Shown: positions 1 through 9,248, numbered from the stretch's first letter. The stretch: DNA of 64,000 nt from Chryseobacterium lathyri (GCF_030812195.1 NZ_JAUSSF010000002.1:992001-1056000); one strand, 5' to 3'. A program made the numbers and translations. The notes: a model not told the origin generated them from the letters alone.

Positions 1-199
1 AACGTTACCGTTATTAAGCTGAGGCTGCTCAGAAAAATCAAAAATAGTACGGTCTGCTTTCTGTTCAACGGCTTTTTTAGTTTTTGTGATAACTACGCCT
101 TCAATTTGCTTTTCCTCCACTGCATTACTGCTGCTCTTCTCCTGCGAATAGGCAAAAAAAGATCCCAGCAGGGATAAAGCTAATATAGTTTTTTTCATA
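1..199 (-). CDS. TonB-dependent outer-membrane receptor, N-terminal part (partial)
   Basis: The gene starts at the ATG complementary to 197-199 and runs off the left edge, so only about 66 residues are visible. Residues 1-19 are a clear Sec signal peptide (MKKTILALSLLGSFFAYSQ). After it comes a short linker and the motif VVITKTKKAVEQKADRTIF, typical of the start of the plug in Bacteroidota outer-membrane beta-barrel receptors that lack a long carboxypeptidase-like front domain. The family transports or handles ligands at the outer membrane using TonB energy; the ligand cannot be told from this piece. It is divergent from the next receptor gene, and the roughly 110 bases between 200 and 309 must hold its promoter. 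Confidence 0.75.
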
Positions 200-309
200 A
201 TGTTTTTTTACTACTGTTCGGTTAGACGTAAAAAAGAGCAATTTGTTACGGTAAAATTTGTGAAAAGTTAAATTTTTAGGCAATTATTTTTTTTATTCCG
301 AAATAATTA

Positions 310-317
310 TATCTTTG
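310..317 (+). promoter_or_regulatory. Probable -7 promoter element (TATCTTTG) of the S-box leader
   Basis: TATCTTTG matches the Bacteroidota TAnnTTTG -7 element. It lies nine bases before the first pairing base of the S-box-like RNA, so transcription would start right at the RNA. No good TTTG -33 box is seen; the region around 284-291 is a T run. Confidence 0.5.
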
Positions 318-325
318 CCACGTAA

Positions 326-389
326 TTATCAAGAATCTCATAGATGGGATAGCAACCTGCAAAAACAAGCAAGGTGCTGAAATAGATAA
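326..389 (+). ncRNA. S-box-like (SAM-I family) riboswitch, compact form
   Basis: Closing stem TTATC (326-330) with GATAA (385-389). A short second stem ATCTCA (335-340) with TGGGAT (345-350) has a four-base loop, smaller than the kink-turn and pseudoknot arm of classical S-boxes. Then comes the invariant S-box core GCAACC (352-357) facing GGTGCT (373-378), forming the third stem with ACCTGC (355-360) and GCAAGGT (369-375). The strand AAG after the first stem also fits the family. The core and pairing are seen directly; the assignment to the SAM-I superfamily, probably a reduced variant, is from memory of the consensus. It would control the leader frame and receptor downstream. Confidence 0.65.
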
Positions 390-395
390 GCCGGT

Positions 396-590
396 ATGTC
401 CGGAAAAAATGTTTATTCTCTATTTTCTCCCCATCTTGACATTTTTGTTTTAAAAATTAAATCAATGTTTAAAGACAAGAGAAATCACAAGACCAATTTA
501 AATTTTCGTTTCTCAGATCATGAAATAACCTTTCATCATTCTGACCTCTTTTCATGCCATTTCCATATGTGCATGTGTTGTTGTTTCTAA
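396..590 (+). CDS. Possible Met/Cys-rich leader peptide
   Basis: This small frame (up to 64 residues) begins just after the S-box-like RNA and ends in CHFHMCMCCCF, with the run Met-Cys-Met-Cys-Cys-Cys encoded by 567-584 directly before Phe and stop. The true start is uncertain: ATG 396 sits in the loop of a CCGG/CCGG mini-hairpin (391-403), ATG 465 would give a 41-residue peptide, and ATG 567 a seven-residue one. Runs of Cys codons at the end of a leader are known from cysteine-responsive translational attenuators in other phyla. A role here as a sensor of charged Cys or Met tRNA is inference. It is followed 117 bases later by the receptor start. Confidence 0.5.
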   Translation: MSGKNVYSLFSPHLDIFVLKIKSMFKDKRNHKTNLNFRFSDHEITFHHSDLFSCHFHMCMCCCF

Positions 591-628
591 ACTTCTTTAA
601 AATAATATCAATATTCAGACTTTTCACA

Positions 629-649
629 GTAACCTAAAAATAAGGTTAC
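629..649 (+). promoter_or_regulatory. Hairpin in the receptor leader, between Cys-rich frame and start codon
   Basis: GTAACCT (629-635) and AGGTTAC (643-649) form a perfect seven-pair stem around an A-rich seven-base loop. No T run follows, so it is unlikely to be an intrinsic terminator. It lies 38 bases after the leader stop and 58 bases before the receptor start, a place where ribosome stalling upstream could change folding. Confidence 0.4.
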
Positions 650-707
650 GGGAAGACTGTTGCCAAAAATCAAACAAACAATCAGCAATAAAAAATATAA
701 AAAACAC

Positions 708-3446
708 ATGTATAATTTCGATAAAAAAATAATCCTGGCTTCGGCAGCTCTTATTTCAGCATTTTACTTTGGCCAGACGGATTCTGCATCATCCAAAAAG
801 ATAGATGATGTAGTGATCCTGGGATCAAGAGGATCCGGAAGATCCCTTACAGAAACTCCGGTTCCGGTAGATATTATCAATATCTCAAAGATTTTAAGAC
901 AAAGTCCGGTTAATAATATAAGCCAGGCTCTCAACTATGTGGTGCCTTCATTTTCTTCCACTTCACATACCGTGAACGATGGAACTGACTTTGTCGACCC
1001 GGCTCTACTCAGAGGACTTGGACCGGACCAGGTTTTGGTTTTGCTTAACGGGAAAAGAAGATATCAGTCTTCTCTTATTAATGTTACATTGACACCAGGA
1101 AGAGGTTCGGTGGGAACAGACCTTAATGCTATCCCTGCCTTTGCTCTGGATAAGATTGAAGTGCTGAGAGACGGAGCTTCTGCTCAATATGGCTCTGATG
1201 CCATTGCCGGAGTCGTGAATTTAGGACTTAAAAGACGGTTAGGATTATCAGGGCAGGTTTTTCTGGGAGGATACGCTTCACCGGTCGCCAATAATTTTTC
1301 CGGAGGAGTAGACGGGCAGACCATTTCTGCAGACTTGAACTATGGAGCAAAAATTGGTGAAAAAGGATTTATTAATGTAACAGGTTCCGTACAGTATCGT
1401 GATCCATATTCAAGAGCGGATGTACGCCAGGGAAATATTTATAATGCCTATAATGCAATTAATTACAGAGCACTGCAGAACGGAGTCAATATCGATGGAT
1501 TATATAAAAATATTACTAATACTTCCAACACTCAGCAGATCATTAATACAGTCAAGCAATATGCATCACAGGTTGATTATTTTTCACAGGATTTTAAAGA
1601 TGAAATATCAGGAGCTAACAGTATTTCGGCATTACAAGGTTTGTTAGGTAAAGATTTTACTGATCAGGAACTTAATTACAGAGGCTTGGAAAGAAAAGAT
1701 TTCAGCTTAAGAGCTGGGCAATCTAAGCTGCAGTCGGCACAGCTATTTTTCAATTCTGAAATTCCCGTCAGTGAAGACTGGAAAGTTTATTCCTTTGGAG
1801 GGTACAGCTACCGTTTGGGAAATGCAGGAGGATTTTACCGCCTGCCGAATACAGAAAGAAATATCAATGCGGTTACTCCCAATGGATATCTACCACAAAT
1901 TGAAGCCAATGTAAATGATTATTCCTTAGCCGGAGGAATCAAAGGAAAATGGAACGGCTGGAATGTAGATTTGAGTAATACTTTTGGGAAGAATGCTTTT
2001 AATTTCGGTGTGGTGAATACATTTAATGCATCTCTGGGAGATCGCTCACCAAGGACTTTTGAAGCAGGAGGATCTGAATTTCTACAAAATACGCTGAATC
2101 TGGATTTCTCCAAAAAATATGATGTTCTTCACGGCCTGAATGTAGCCTTCGGAGGAGAATATCGCTATGAAAACTATAAAGTGAATGCAGGAGACGAAAA
2201 TTCCTATGTCTCCTATGATATTTATGGACATGTAGTCACTGCTGCTACCCCTGAAAATGAAAAAGTGACTGATTTCTTTGGAACTATAAGACCGGCCGGA
2301 TCACAGGTCTTCCCGGGATTCAGTCCGGATAACGCCGTTTCCGGAAACCGAAACAGTATTGCGGCATATGCAGATATTGAGATTGAACCAACTGATTGGT
2401 GGCTGCTGGAAGGAGCTGTGCGTTTTGAAAATTATTCAGACTTCGGTTCTACCTTTAATTATAAATTGGCGACCAATGTAAAACTGACTAAAAATTTCAA
2501 CTGGAGAGGAGCGGTTTCCACAGGATTCAGGGCACCTTCTTTAGCGCAGATCTACTACAGTTCCACCTCTACACTGATTCAGCAGGGTCAGACGACACAG
2601 GTAGGGACTTTCAGAAATAATTCTGAAGCAGCCCAGGCATTAGGAATTCCAAAACTGAAACAGGAAACTTCACAGTCTTACAGTACTGGAATTACCTGGA
2701 AAATTCCTGCTTTAAGTCTTGTATTTACAGCCGATGCCTATCTTATAAAGATTAAGGATAGAGTAGTTCTGACTGATTTGTTTTTCCGTCCAGATAAGAT
2801 CGAAGGGCCTGATGACCAGGTATTACAAAGTGCTTTTGATCTTGCAAGAGCCAGTGCTGCGAATTTCTTTGCCAATGCAGTAGATTCCCAGACCAAAGGA
2901 TTGGATATCACAGTTTCCCAGAATACAAGAATTTCAGAAGGAATATCTTTAGAGAATAATTTGGGGCTTAATTTTAATCAGACCAGGAGGGTTGGTGATA
3001 TTCATGCCTCGTCGAAACTGGTAAGCCAGATCAATAATTATTTCTCTGAGCCGAACAGAGTGTATTTTGAAGAAGCCGTACCGCGTATCAAGGCAACTCT
3101 TGCCAATACACTGAAATTCTCAGCACTTACTGTTGCCCTTAGAAACTCCTACTTTGGAAAGGTGACGGATGCTGATGTGCTGGATGCCAACTTTGACGGA
3201 GTTATTGAAAGTAGAGAGCATTTTGTTTTGAGTGAACGTTTTGTAACAGACCTTTCCGTAGGCTATGATTTCAACAAAAATATTTCGGCAACGATAGGGA
3301 GCAATAATATATTTAATATTCTGCCTTCCAGGAGCCCAAACATCAGTTCGTTAACGGCTGATAACCAGTTTGTCTATTCAAGACAGGTATCGCAATATGG
3401 TATAGGAGGGCGATTTGTATTTGCGAGAGTGGAATTTAAATTTTAA
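708..3446 (+). CDS. TonB-dependent receptor, likely sulfur-regulated
   Basis: Outer-membrane TonB-dependent receptor of about 912 residues. I start it at ATG 708, which puts a good signal peptide (YNFDKKIILASAALISAFYFGQ) at the N terminus; a TTG at 660 in the same frame would add 16 basic residues and is less likely. Plug domain about residues 30-150 with the conserved LRGLGPDQVLVLLNGKR and DGASAQYGSDAIAGVVN stretches. The rest is a beta-barrel ending in VFARVEFKF with the terminal Phe typical of outer-membrane proteins. It is a single-gene unit closed by a terminator at 3522. The S-box-like RNA and the Met/Cys-rich frame upstream suggest the ligand is a sulfur compound or a related nutrient; the sequence does not show which. 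Confidence 0.85.
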   Translation: MYNFDKKIILASAALISAFYFGQTDSASSKKIDDVVILGSRGSGRSLTETPVPVDIINISKILRQSPVNNISQALNYVVPSFSSTSHTVNDGTDFVDPALLRGLGPDQVLVLLNGKRRYQSSLINVTLTPGRGSVGTDLNAIPAFALDKIEVLRDGASAQYGSDAIAGVVNLGLKRRLGLSGQVFLGGYASPVANNFSGGVDGQTISADLNYGAKIGEKGFINVTGSVQYRDPYSRADVRQGNIYNAYNAINYRALQNGVNIDGLYKNITNTSNTQQIINTVKQYASQVDYFSQDFKDEISGANSISALQGLLGKDFTDQELNYRGLERKDFSLRAGQSKLQSAQLFFNSEIPVSEDWKVYSFGGYSYRLGNAGGFYRLPNTERNINAVTPNGYLPQIEANVNDYSLAGGIKGKWNGWNVDLSNTFGKNAFNFGVVNTFNASLGDRSPRTFEAGGSEFLQNTLNLDFSKKYDVLHGLNVAFGGEYRYENYKVNAGDENSYVSYDIYGHVVTAATPENEKVTDFFGTIRPAGSQVFPGFSPDNAVSGNRNSIAAYADIEIEPTDWWLLEGAVRFENYSDFGSTFNYKLATNVKLTKNFNWRGAVSTGFRAPSLAQIYYSSTSTLIQQGQTTQVGTFRNNSEAAQALGIPKLKQETSQSYSTGITWKIPALSLVFTADAYLIKIKDRVVLTDLFFRPDKIEGPDDQVLQSAFDLARASAANFFANAVDSQTKGLDITVSQNTRISEGISLENNLGLNFNQTRRVGDIHASSKLVSQINNYFSEPNRVYFEEAVPRIKATLANTLKFSALTVALRNSYFGKVTDADVLDANFDGVIESREHFVLSERFVTDLSVGYDFNKNISATIGSNNIFNILPSRSPNISSLTADNQFVYSRQVSQYGIGGRFVFARVEFKF

Positions 3447-3521
3447 GACAAATAAAGGATAAGCAGAATAACATAGATCTGGTTCTATAGGAAATTAATG
3501 CATCCTCTGTTGCAATAACAA

Positions 3522-3549
3522 AAAAGCAGTTTCGATCGAAACTGCTTTT
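3522..3549. terminator. Bidirectional terminator between convergent receptor and aconitase genes
   Basis: A perfect 28-base palindrome (arm AAAAGCAGTTTCGA) with T runs on both strands lies between the ends of the two convergent genes, 75 bases after the receptor stop and 23 bases from the aconitase stop. Confidence 0.85.
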
Positions 3550-3572
3550 CTATGATTAATTAGATCTAACAA

Positions 3573-5840
3573 TTAATTTTCTTGTTTCTTGATCAGGTTA
3601 AGAGCGGAACCGGCCTTAAACCAATCGATCTGCTGATCGTTGTAAGTATGGTTAGCCATAATGATATCTCTGGTTCCGTCAGTGTGAATGAATTCTAAAG
3701 TCAGCTGCTTTCCTGGAGCGAATTGCTCAAGGTCTAAGAAGTTAACCACATCATCTTCCTGGATTTTGTCATAATCAGCTTCATTAGCGAAAGTTATTCC
3801 AAGCATCCCTTGTTTTTTAAGGTTTGTTTCATGGATTCTTGCGAATGATTTTACCAATACAGCTTTTACTCCAAGATGTCTTGGCTCCATTGCAGCGTGT
3901 TCTCTTGAAGAACCTTCCCCGTAGTTCTGGTCTCCAACCACGATGGTAGGGATTCCTGCAGCTTTGTAAGCTCTCTGTACAGCCGGAACTTCACCATATT
4001 CACCTGTTAATTCATTTTTAACATGGTTAGTTTCCATGTTGTAGGCATTTACGGCTCCAATCAGCATATTGTTTGAAATATTGTCCAGGTGGCCTCGGTA
4101 TTTCAACCATGGCCCAGCCATAGAAATATGGTCGGTAGTACATTTTCCGAAAGCTTTGATAAGCACTCTGGCTGCTTCAATGTTTTTGCCGTCCCAAGCT
4201 GGGAATTCTTCCAATAACTGAAGCCTGTCCGAAGTAGGGCTTACCTTCACAACAACAGAGGAACCGTCCTCAGATGGTGCCTGGTATCCGTTATCATCAA
4301 CAGCAAATCCTCTTGCCGGTAGTTCAGAACCTTTAGGTTCATCAAGTTTTACCTGTTCGCCATTTTCAGCAGTTAAAGTATCTGTAATTGGGTTAAAGTC
4401 TAACCTTCCTGAGATGGCAACAGCAGCTACCATTTCTGGAGAAGCTACAAATGCATGTGTATTCGGGTTACCGTCAGCTCTTTTTGCAAAGTTTCTGTTG
4501 AAAGAGTGGATGATGGAGTTTTTTTCTCCTTTATCAGCGCCTTCTCTGTCCCATTGCCCGATACAAGGTCCACAAGCATTGGTGAAGATTCTGGCATTCT
4601 CGAATTTTCTGAAAGAATCTAAGAATCCGTCTCTTTCTGCTGTGAATTTTACCTGCTCAGATCCGGGGTTAATTCCCAGGATAGCTTTAGGCTTAACTCC
4701 TTTGGCTACTGCATCTTCCACGATAGAAGCTGCTCTCGATAAATCTTCATAAGACGAGTTGGTACAAGAACCGATAAGAGCCCATTCCACTTCTATTGGC
4801 CACCCGTTAGCTTCAGCTTTAGCCCTGAATTCAGCTACAGGGGTAGCCAAATCCGGAGTAAAAGGTCCGTTTAAGTGTGGGGTAAGCTCAGAAAGGTTGA
4901 TTTCGATCAGTTGGTCGAAATACTGTTCAGGGTTGGCATATACTTCAGCATCACCTGTTAAATGTTCTGCAATTTTGTCAGCAGCATCTACTACATCCTG
5001 TCTTCCTGTTGCTGCCAGATATCTTCTCATGGAATCATCGTATCCGAAGGTAGAAGTGGTAGCCCCGATTTCAGCACCCATGTTACAGATGGTTCCTTTA
5101 CCTGTTGCTGAAAGAGATTCTGCTCCTTCTCCGAAATATTCTACGATGCATCCTGTTCCTCCTTTTACGGTAAGGATTCCTGCCACTTTCAGGATCACGT
5201 CTTTTGCAGACGTCCAGCCACTCATTTTACCGGTTAATTTTACCCCGATAAGTTTTGGCATTTTAAGTTCCCACGCCATTCCGGCCATTACGTCTACTGC
5301 ATCAGCACCTCCTACACCAATAGCTACCATTCCCAGACCTCCTGCATTTACTGTGTGAGAGTCGGTACCAATCATCATACCTCCGGGGAATGCATAATTT
5401 TCCAGTACCACCTGGTGAATAATTCCTGCTCCCGGCTTCCAGAAGCCAATTCCATATTTATCGCAAACAGAACTTAGGAAGTTGAAAACTTCAGAGTTTT
5501 TGTTGATCCCCTCCTGTAAATCTGATTCAGCGCCTACTCTTGCCTGAATTAGGTGATCAGCATGAGCAGTTGAAGGAACGGCTACTTTAGCTTTTCCTGC
5601 CTGCATAAATTGTAAAAGCGCCATTTGCGCAGTTGCATCCTGCATAGCTACCCTGTCCGGCGCGAAATCTACATAAGAGTTTCCTCTTTCATGTGCTGAT
5701 GTGGCATTACCTTCCCAAAGATGGGTGTAAAGGATTTTTTCTGAAAGTGTAAGAGGTTTTCCCACGATTTGTCTTGCCGCAGCAATTCTTTCTGGGTAAC
5801 GCTCATATACTTTTTTGATCATATCAATATCAAAAGTCAT
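3573..5840 (-). CDS. acn: Aconitate hydratase (mitochondrial-type, 755 aa)
   Basis: Converts citrate to isocitrate through cis-aconitate in the TCA cycle, using a [4Fe-4S] cluster. The cluster ligands are visible: one Cys in IGSCTNSS (about residue 358) and two in [10 protein letters not shown] (about 421-424). The [13 protein letters not shown] segment in the C-terminal swivel domain carries the substrate-binding residues. The length fits the shorter mitochondrial-type branch (about 755) and not the roughly 890-residue AcnA/IRP branch. The start [19 protein letters not shown] is conserved in a vestigial copy at 9126-9248. It lies downstream of acnB on the same strand, but a strong terminator sits between them, so it probably has its own promoter in 5841-6084. 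Confidence 0.95.
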   Translation of the reverse strand: MTFDIDMIKKVYERYPERIAAARQIVGKPLTLSEKILYTHLWEGNATSAHERGNSYVDFAPDRVAMQDATAQMALLQFMQAGKAKVAVPSTAHADHLIQARVGAESDLQEGINKNSEVFNFLSSVCDKYGIGFWKPGAGIIHQVVLENYAFPGGMMIGTDSHTVNAGGLGMVAIGVGGADAVDVMAGMAWELKMPKLIGVKLTGKMSGWTSAKDVILKVAGILTVKGGTGCIVEYFGEGAESLSATGKGTICNMGAEIGATTSTFGYDDSMRRYLAATGRQDVVDAADKIAEHLTGDAEVYANPEQYFDQLIEINLSELTPHLNGPFTPDLATPVAEFRAKAEANGWPIEVEWALIGSCTNSSYEDLSRAASIVEDAVAKGVKPKAILGINPGSEQVKFTAERDGFLDSFRKFENARIFTNACGPCIGQWDREGADKGEKNSIIHSFNRNFAKRADGNPNTHAFVASPEMVAAVAISGRLDFNPITDTLTAENGEQVKLDEPKGSELPARGFAVDDNGYQAPSEDGSSVVVKVSPTSDRLQLLEEFPAWDGKNIEAARVLIKAFGKCTTDHISMAGPWLKYRGHLDNISNNMLIGAVNAYNMETNHVKNELTGEYGEVPAVQRAYKAAGIPTIVVGDQNYGEGSSREHAAMEPRHLGVKAVLVKSFARIHETNLKKQGMLGITFANEADYDKIQEDDVVNFLDLEQFAPGKQLTLEFIHTDGTRDIIMANHTYNDQQIDWFKAGSALNLIKKQEN

Positions 5841-6084
5841 ATCTTAATTTAATTTTTTCTTCTTTTTAATAGACTTTTCCGGCATTAATTCAATACTTAA
5901 AGCGGAAAATATTCTTTGTTACTACAATTCATCAAATTCTGTTCCTTCCATCTGTAAAATGAATATTTCTAATCAATAATCAGAATGTTTTATTTCTATC
6001 AAGTTAAGGAAAAATGAAATTTCTTTTCTTAATTTCATTTAAAATAATTCTTAATCAGTCTTAAATGGAAACATTCTAAACAAA
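5841..6084. other. Intergenic region upstream of aconitase
   Basis: AT-rich spacer upstream of the minus-strand aconitase, forming with the terminator at 6085-6127 the 332-base gap between acnB and acn. It should carry the acn promoter, but I see no clean TAnnTTTG box on that strand and no frame worth calling. Confidence 0.4.
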
Positions 6085-6127
6085 AATTGAAAGATTTTAA
6101 ATCCCGCAGGACTAAAATCTTTCAATT
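6085..6127 (-). terminator. Intrinsic terminator of acnB
   Basis: AATTGAAAGATTTTA (6085-6099) and its perfect complement TAAAATCTTTCAATT (6113-6127) form a 15-pair stem with a 13-base loop. On the minus strand it is followed by a T run, and it lies 45 bases after the acnB stop. Confidence 0.85.
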
Positions 6128-6172
6128 ATATAATTTATAAAACAGTCCTTGGACTTGTGATTAAATCCTCTA

Positions 6173-8953
6173 TTAATGGCCCACCTGAACAAGCTCCTTA
6201 ATAGGTGGAGCGAATTTAGTCAGGTCAATGCCTTCAACGGCAGCTTTATATTCATCGATATTAGGAATTCTTCCAATGATGGCAGAAAGCACAACAACTG
6301 GAGTTGAGGCCAGTAAAGATTCTCCTTTTTTACGTTCGGAATCTTCAACTACTCTTCCCTGGAAAAGACGGGTTGAAGTTGCTAATACCGTATCTCCTTT
6401 GGCTGCTTTTTCCTGGTTACCCATGCAAAGGTTACAACCCGGACGCTCAAGATACATCATGTTTTTGTATTCAACACGTGCTTCGCCTTTAGGAGCATTA
6501 TCATCAAATTCGAATCCGGAGTATTTTTCTAAAAATTCCCAATCTCCTTCCGCTTTTAATTCATCGATGATATTATACGTTGGAGCTGCTACTACCAGAG
6601 GAGCATTAAATTCAACCTTACCTTGTTGCTTTTCAATGTTTTTAAGCATTTGAGAAACAATTTTCAAATCGCCTTTGTGAACCATACAAGATCCTACAAA
6701 ACCAAGATCTACTTTTTTCTCTCCTCCATAATAAGAAAGTGCTCTGATGGTATCGTGAGTGTATCGTTTGGATACATCATCGTTGTTTACATCCGGGTCT
6801 GCAATCATAGGTTCTACGATCACATCAAGATCAACAACTACTTCAGCATAATATTTAGCATTCGCATCCGGAGTCAGAGCTGGTTTCTCACCTGATCTGA
6901 TCTCAGCGATTCTTTTATCAGCTTTATTAATTAACCCCTGAAGAACCTGGTTATGATTGTCCATGCCCTTATCAATCATGATCTGAATTCTGCCTTTTGC
7001 AATTTCCAATGATTCGATCAAGGTGCTGTCCTCAGAAATGTTGATAGAAGCTTTTGCCTTCATCTCAGCAGTCCAGTCTGTAAATGTGAATGCCTGGTCA
7101 GCAGGAAGTGTTCCGATGTGAACCTCAATGATTCTGCCTTGGAATACATTTTCCCCACCAAACTGTTTAAGCATCTGGGCTTGTGTTGCATGAACGACAT
7201 CACGGAAATCCATGTGCTCTTTCATATTCCCTTTAAATGTTACCTTCACAGATTCAGGGATTGGCATAGATGCTTCACCTGTAGCCAGTGCAAGGGCAAC
7301 TGTTCCTGAGTCTGCCCCAAAAGCAACTCCTTTAGACATTCTTGTGTGAGAGTCACCACCGATGATGATTGCCCACTCGTCTATCGTTATGTCATTAAGA
7401 ACTTTGTGAATTACGTCAGTCATAGCGTGATATTCACCTTTCGGGTCACGGGCTGTGATCAGACCAAATTCGTTCATGAATTTCATGAGTTTCGGAATGT
7501 TGGCCTGCGCTTTTTTATCCCAAACAGAAGCGGTATGACATCCGGATTGGTAAGCACCGTCAACAATCGGAGAAATCACTGTTGCTGCCATAGATTCAAG
7601 TTCCTGAGCAGTCATTAAACCTGTTGTATCTTGAGAACCAACGATATTAACTTCTACACGAACATCTGAACCAGCATGTAAAACTTTTCCTGGAGTTGTT
7701 CCAACTGCGTTTCTGTTGAAGATTTTTTCAACTGCTGTAAGACCTTGCCCCTCATGGGAAATTTCTTTTGAAGGAGCAAAAACAAGAGGTGTTTCTATTC
7801 CCAAAAGCTTTGCTGCAAATGTCTGCAGCTTTTTACCGAAAACAATTGCATATGATCCGCCAGCCTTGATGAATTCCATTTTCTGAGGAGTAAATGCCTT
7901 AGAAATGTCAATCAGCTCCTGATCGCCATTATATAATTTTTTTGTTTTTGTATTGATGGTAAGAACAGTTCCTGTAGCTACAGAATAAGCTTCTTCAAGA
8001 ATCGGTTCTCCAGCTTCGTTACGGATTGGCTCTCCGTTCTCATCTAATTTTTTAACCCAGTTTTTAAGGTCAAGACCAATACCTCCTGTAACGTCAACAG
8101 TAGTCAGGAAGATCGGAGAAATACCGTTTGTTCCTCCAACAATCGGAGCAATATTCACGAATGGGATGTATGGGCTTGCTTGTTTACCAGTCCATAAAGC
8201 TACGTTGTTTACTCCGGACATTCTGGATGAACCCACACCCATTGTTCCTTTTTCAGCAATCAGCATTACGCTCTTGTCAGGATGTTGTGCCTGAAGTGCT
8301 TTAATTTCTTCCTGTGCCTGAGGGGTGATCATACATTTACCATGAAGTTCACGGTCTGATCTTGAGTGAGCCTGGTTACCCGGAGAAAGCAAGTCAGTTG
8401 AAATGTCACCTTCACCGGCGATGAATGTAACAACCTTGATTTCTTCAGCCACTTCCGGAAGCTTAGTGAAGAACTCTGCTTTTGCATAGCTTTCAATAAG
8501 CTCTTTTGCGATTTCATTACCGTTATTAAATGCTTCTTTTAGACGATTAGTATCTGCATCATAAAGGAAAACCTGTGTTTTAAGAACATTTGCTGCTTCC
8601 TTGGCAATAGAAATATCATTGCCTAGAGCCAGATCAAGCAATACCTCAATAGAAGGGCCTCCTTTCATGTGAGATAATAATTCAAAAGCAAAGGTTGGGG
8701 ATATTTCTTCTACTACGGATTCACCCAGGATAATCTCTTTTAAAAACTTAGCTTTTACGCCTGCAGCACTTGTTGTTCCTGGTAAGGTGTTGTAAATGAA
8801 AAATTTAAGAGAATCCGATCGATATTCGTTACCTGGATCTTTAATTTGTGAAATGATTTCGCTTAATAATCCCGCACCGTCAATTGGCTTTGGATTTAGC
8901 CCCTGGTTTTTTCTTTCTTCAATCTCTTGGATGTAATCCTGATACATATTCAT
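6173..8953 (-). CDS. acnB: Bifunctional aconitate hydratase 2 / 2-methylisocitrate dehydratase
   Basis: AcnB-type aconitase, 926 residues, near the length of other bacterial AcnB proteins. The N-terminal HEAT-like domain starts with YQDYIQEIEERKNQGLNPKP and the swivel domain follows it, the domain order that separates AcnB from other aconitases. The [4Fe-4S] ligands are in LGFVGSCMVHKGDL (about residue 754) and ERPGCNLCMGNQ (about 840). The family interconverts citrate and isocitrate and can hydrate 2-methyl-cis-aconitate. Sits directly upstream of a second, unrelated-branch aconitase on the same strand, giving the cell two isozymes. No prpB/prpC neighbours are present to argue for a propionate role. 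Confidence 0.95.
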   Translation of the reverse strand: MNMYQDYIQEIEERKNQGLNPKPIDGAGLLSEIISQIKDPGNEYRSDSLKFFIYNTLPGTTSAAGVKAKFLKEIILGESVVEEISPTFAFELLSHMKGGPSIEVLLDLALGNDISIAKEAANVLKTQVFLYDADTNRLKEAFNNGNEIAKELIESYAKAEFFTKLPEVAEEIKVVTFIAGEGDISTDLLSPGNQAHSRSDRELHGKCMITPQAQEEIKALQAQHPDKSVMLIAEKGTMGVGSSRMSGVNNVALWTGKQASPYIPFVNIAPIVGGTNGISPIFLTTVDVTGGIGLDLKNWVKKLDENGEPIRNEAGEPILEEAYSVATGTVLTINTKTKKLYNGDQELIDISKAFTPQKMEFIKAGGSYAIVFGKKLQTFAAKLLGIETPLVFAPSKEISHEGQGLTAVEKIFNRNAVGTTPGKVLHAGSDVRVEVNIVGSQDTTGLMTAQELESMAATVISPIVDGAYQSGCHTASVWDKKAQANIPKLMKFMNEFGLITARDPKGEYHAMTDVIHKVLNDITIDEWAIIIGGDSHTRMSKGVAFGADSGTVALALATGEASMPIPESVKVTFKGNMKEHMDFRDVVHATQAQMLKQFGGENVFQGRIIEVHIGTLPADQAFTFTDWTAEMKAKASINISEDSTLIESLEIAKGRIQIMIDKGMDNHNQVLQGLINKADKRIAEIRSGEKPALTPDANAKYYAEVVVDLDVIVEPMIADPDVNNDDVSKRYTHDTIRALSYYGGEKKVDLGFVGSCMVHKGDLKIVSQMLKNIEKQQGKVEFNAPLVVAAPTYNIIDELKAEGDWEFLEKYSGFEFDDNAPKGEARVEYKNMMYLERPGCNLCMGNQEKAAKGDTVLATSTRLFQGRVVEDSERKKGESLLASTPVVVLSAIIGRIPNIDEYKAAVEGIDLTKFAPPIKELVQVGH

Positions 8954-9125
8954 AATAATAGAAGTCTTTTAAATTTTAAAAGTAGATTTTTATGGCAGTT
9001 GTTAAGTACTATTATTCTTGTTAACAGGTTATCATTACAATAAGCTGTTTAAATTTGCAAAAACGGACATAGTTATACACAACATAATCTATCCCTTTAA
9101 AAATGTGAAATAATGTTCCGTTTCG
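8954..9125. other. Intergenic region upstream of acnB
   Basis: AT-rich leader and promoter region of acnB, part of the 440-base gap that also holds the vestigial aconitase fragment at 9126-9248. No frame, tRNA or riboswitch was recognised in it. Confidence 0.4.
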
Positions 9126-9248
9126 AAGTGGAATATATTTGACCTTTAGCTAAAGTATAAGTAATTTACCTGCGATTTGTCTTGTTGAAAAAACTCTCTT
9201 TGGGTAAGATTTATACACTGTTTTGATAGCATTCCTATCAAAAATTAT
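9126..9248 (-). pseudogene. Vestigial 5' end of an aconitase gene
   Basis: Read on the minus strand from 9248, codons give (I)IFDRNAIKTVYKSYPKR and then VFSTRQIAGKL. These align without gaps to residues 2-30 of the intact aconitase at 3573-5840 ([17 protein letters not shown], then [11 protein letters not shown]). Similarity weakens over the next dozen codons to about 9126. The ATG has become ATA and codon 33 is an in-frame TAG, so it cannot be expressed as an aconitase. The six bases before the start (AGATAT) also match the intact gene's leader. It lies 172 bases upstream of acnB, suggesting that an ancestral acn copy or an exchange event once placed acn upstream of acnB. Confidence 0.8.

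Noticed and set aside
629..649. Hairpin before the receptor as an intrinsic terminator
   Set aside because: No T run follows the stem, so it was recorded only as a possible regulatory hairpin.
660..707. TTG-initiated extension of the first full receptor by 16 codons
   Set aside because: The added residues are strongly basic and would bury the signal peptide; ATG 708 gives a normal signal sequence.
4759..5358. Long plus-strand frame opposite the aconitase gene
   Set aside because: It is the mirror of a well-conserved coding frame, has Ser/Pro-rich composition of an antisense reading and no recognisable domain.
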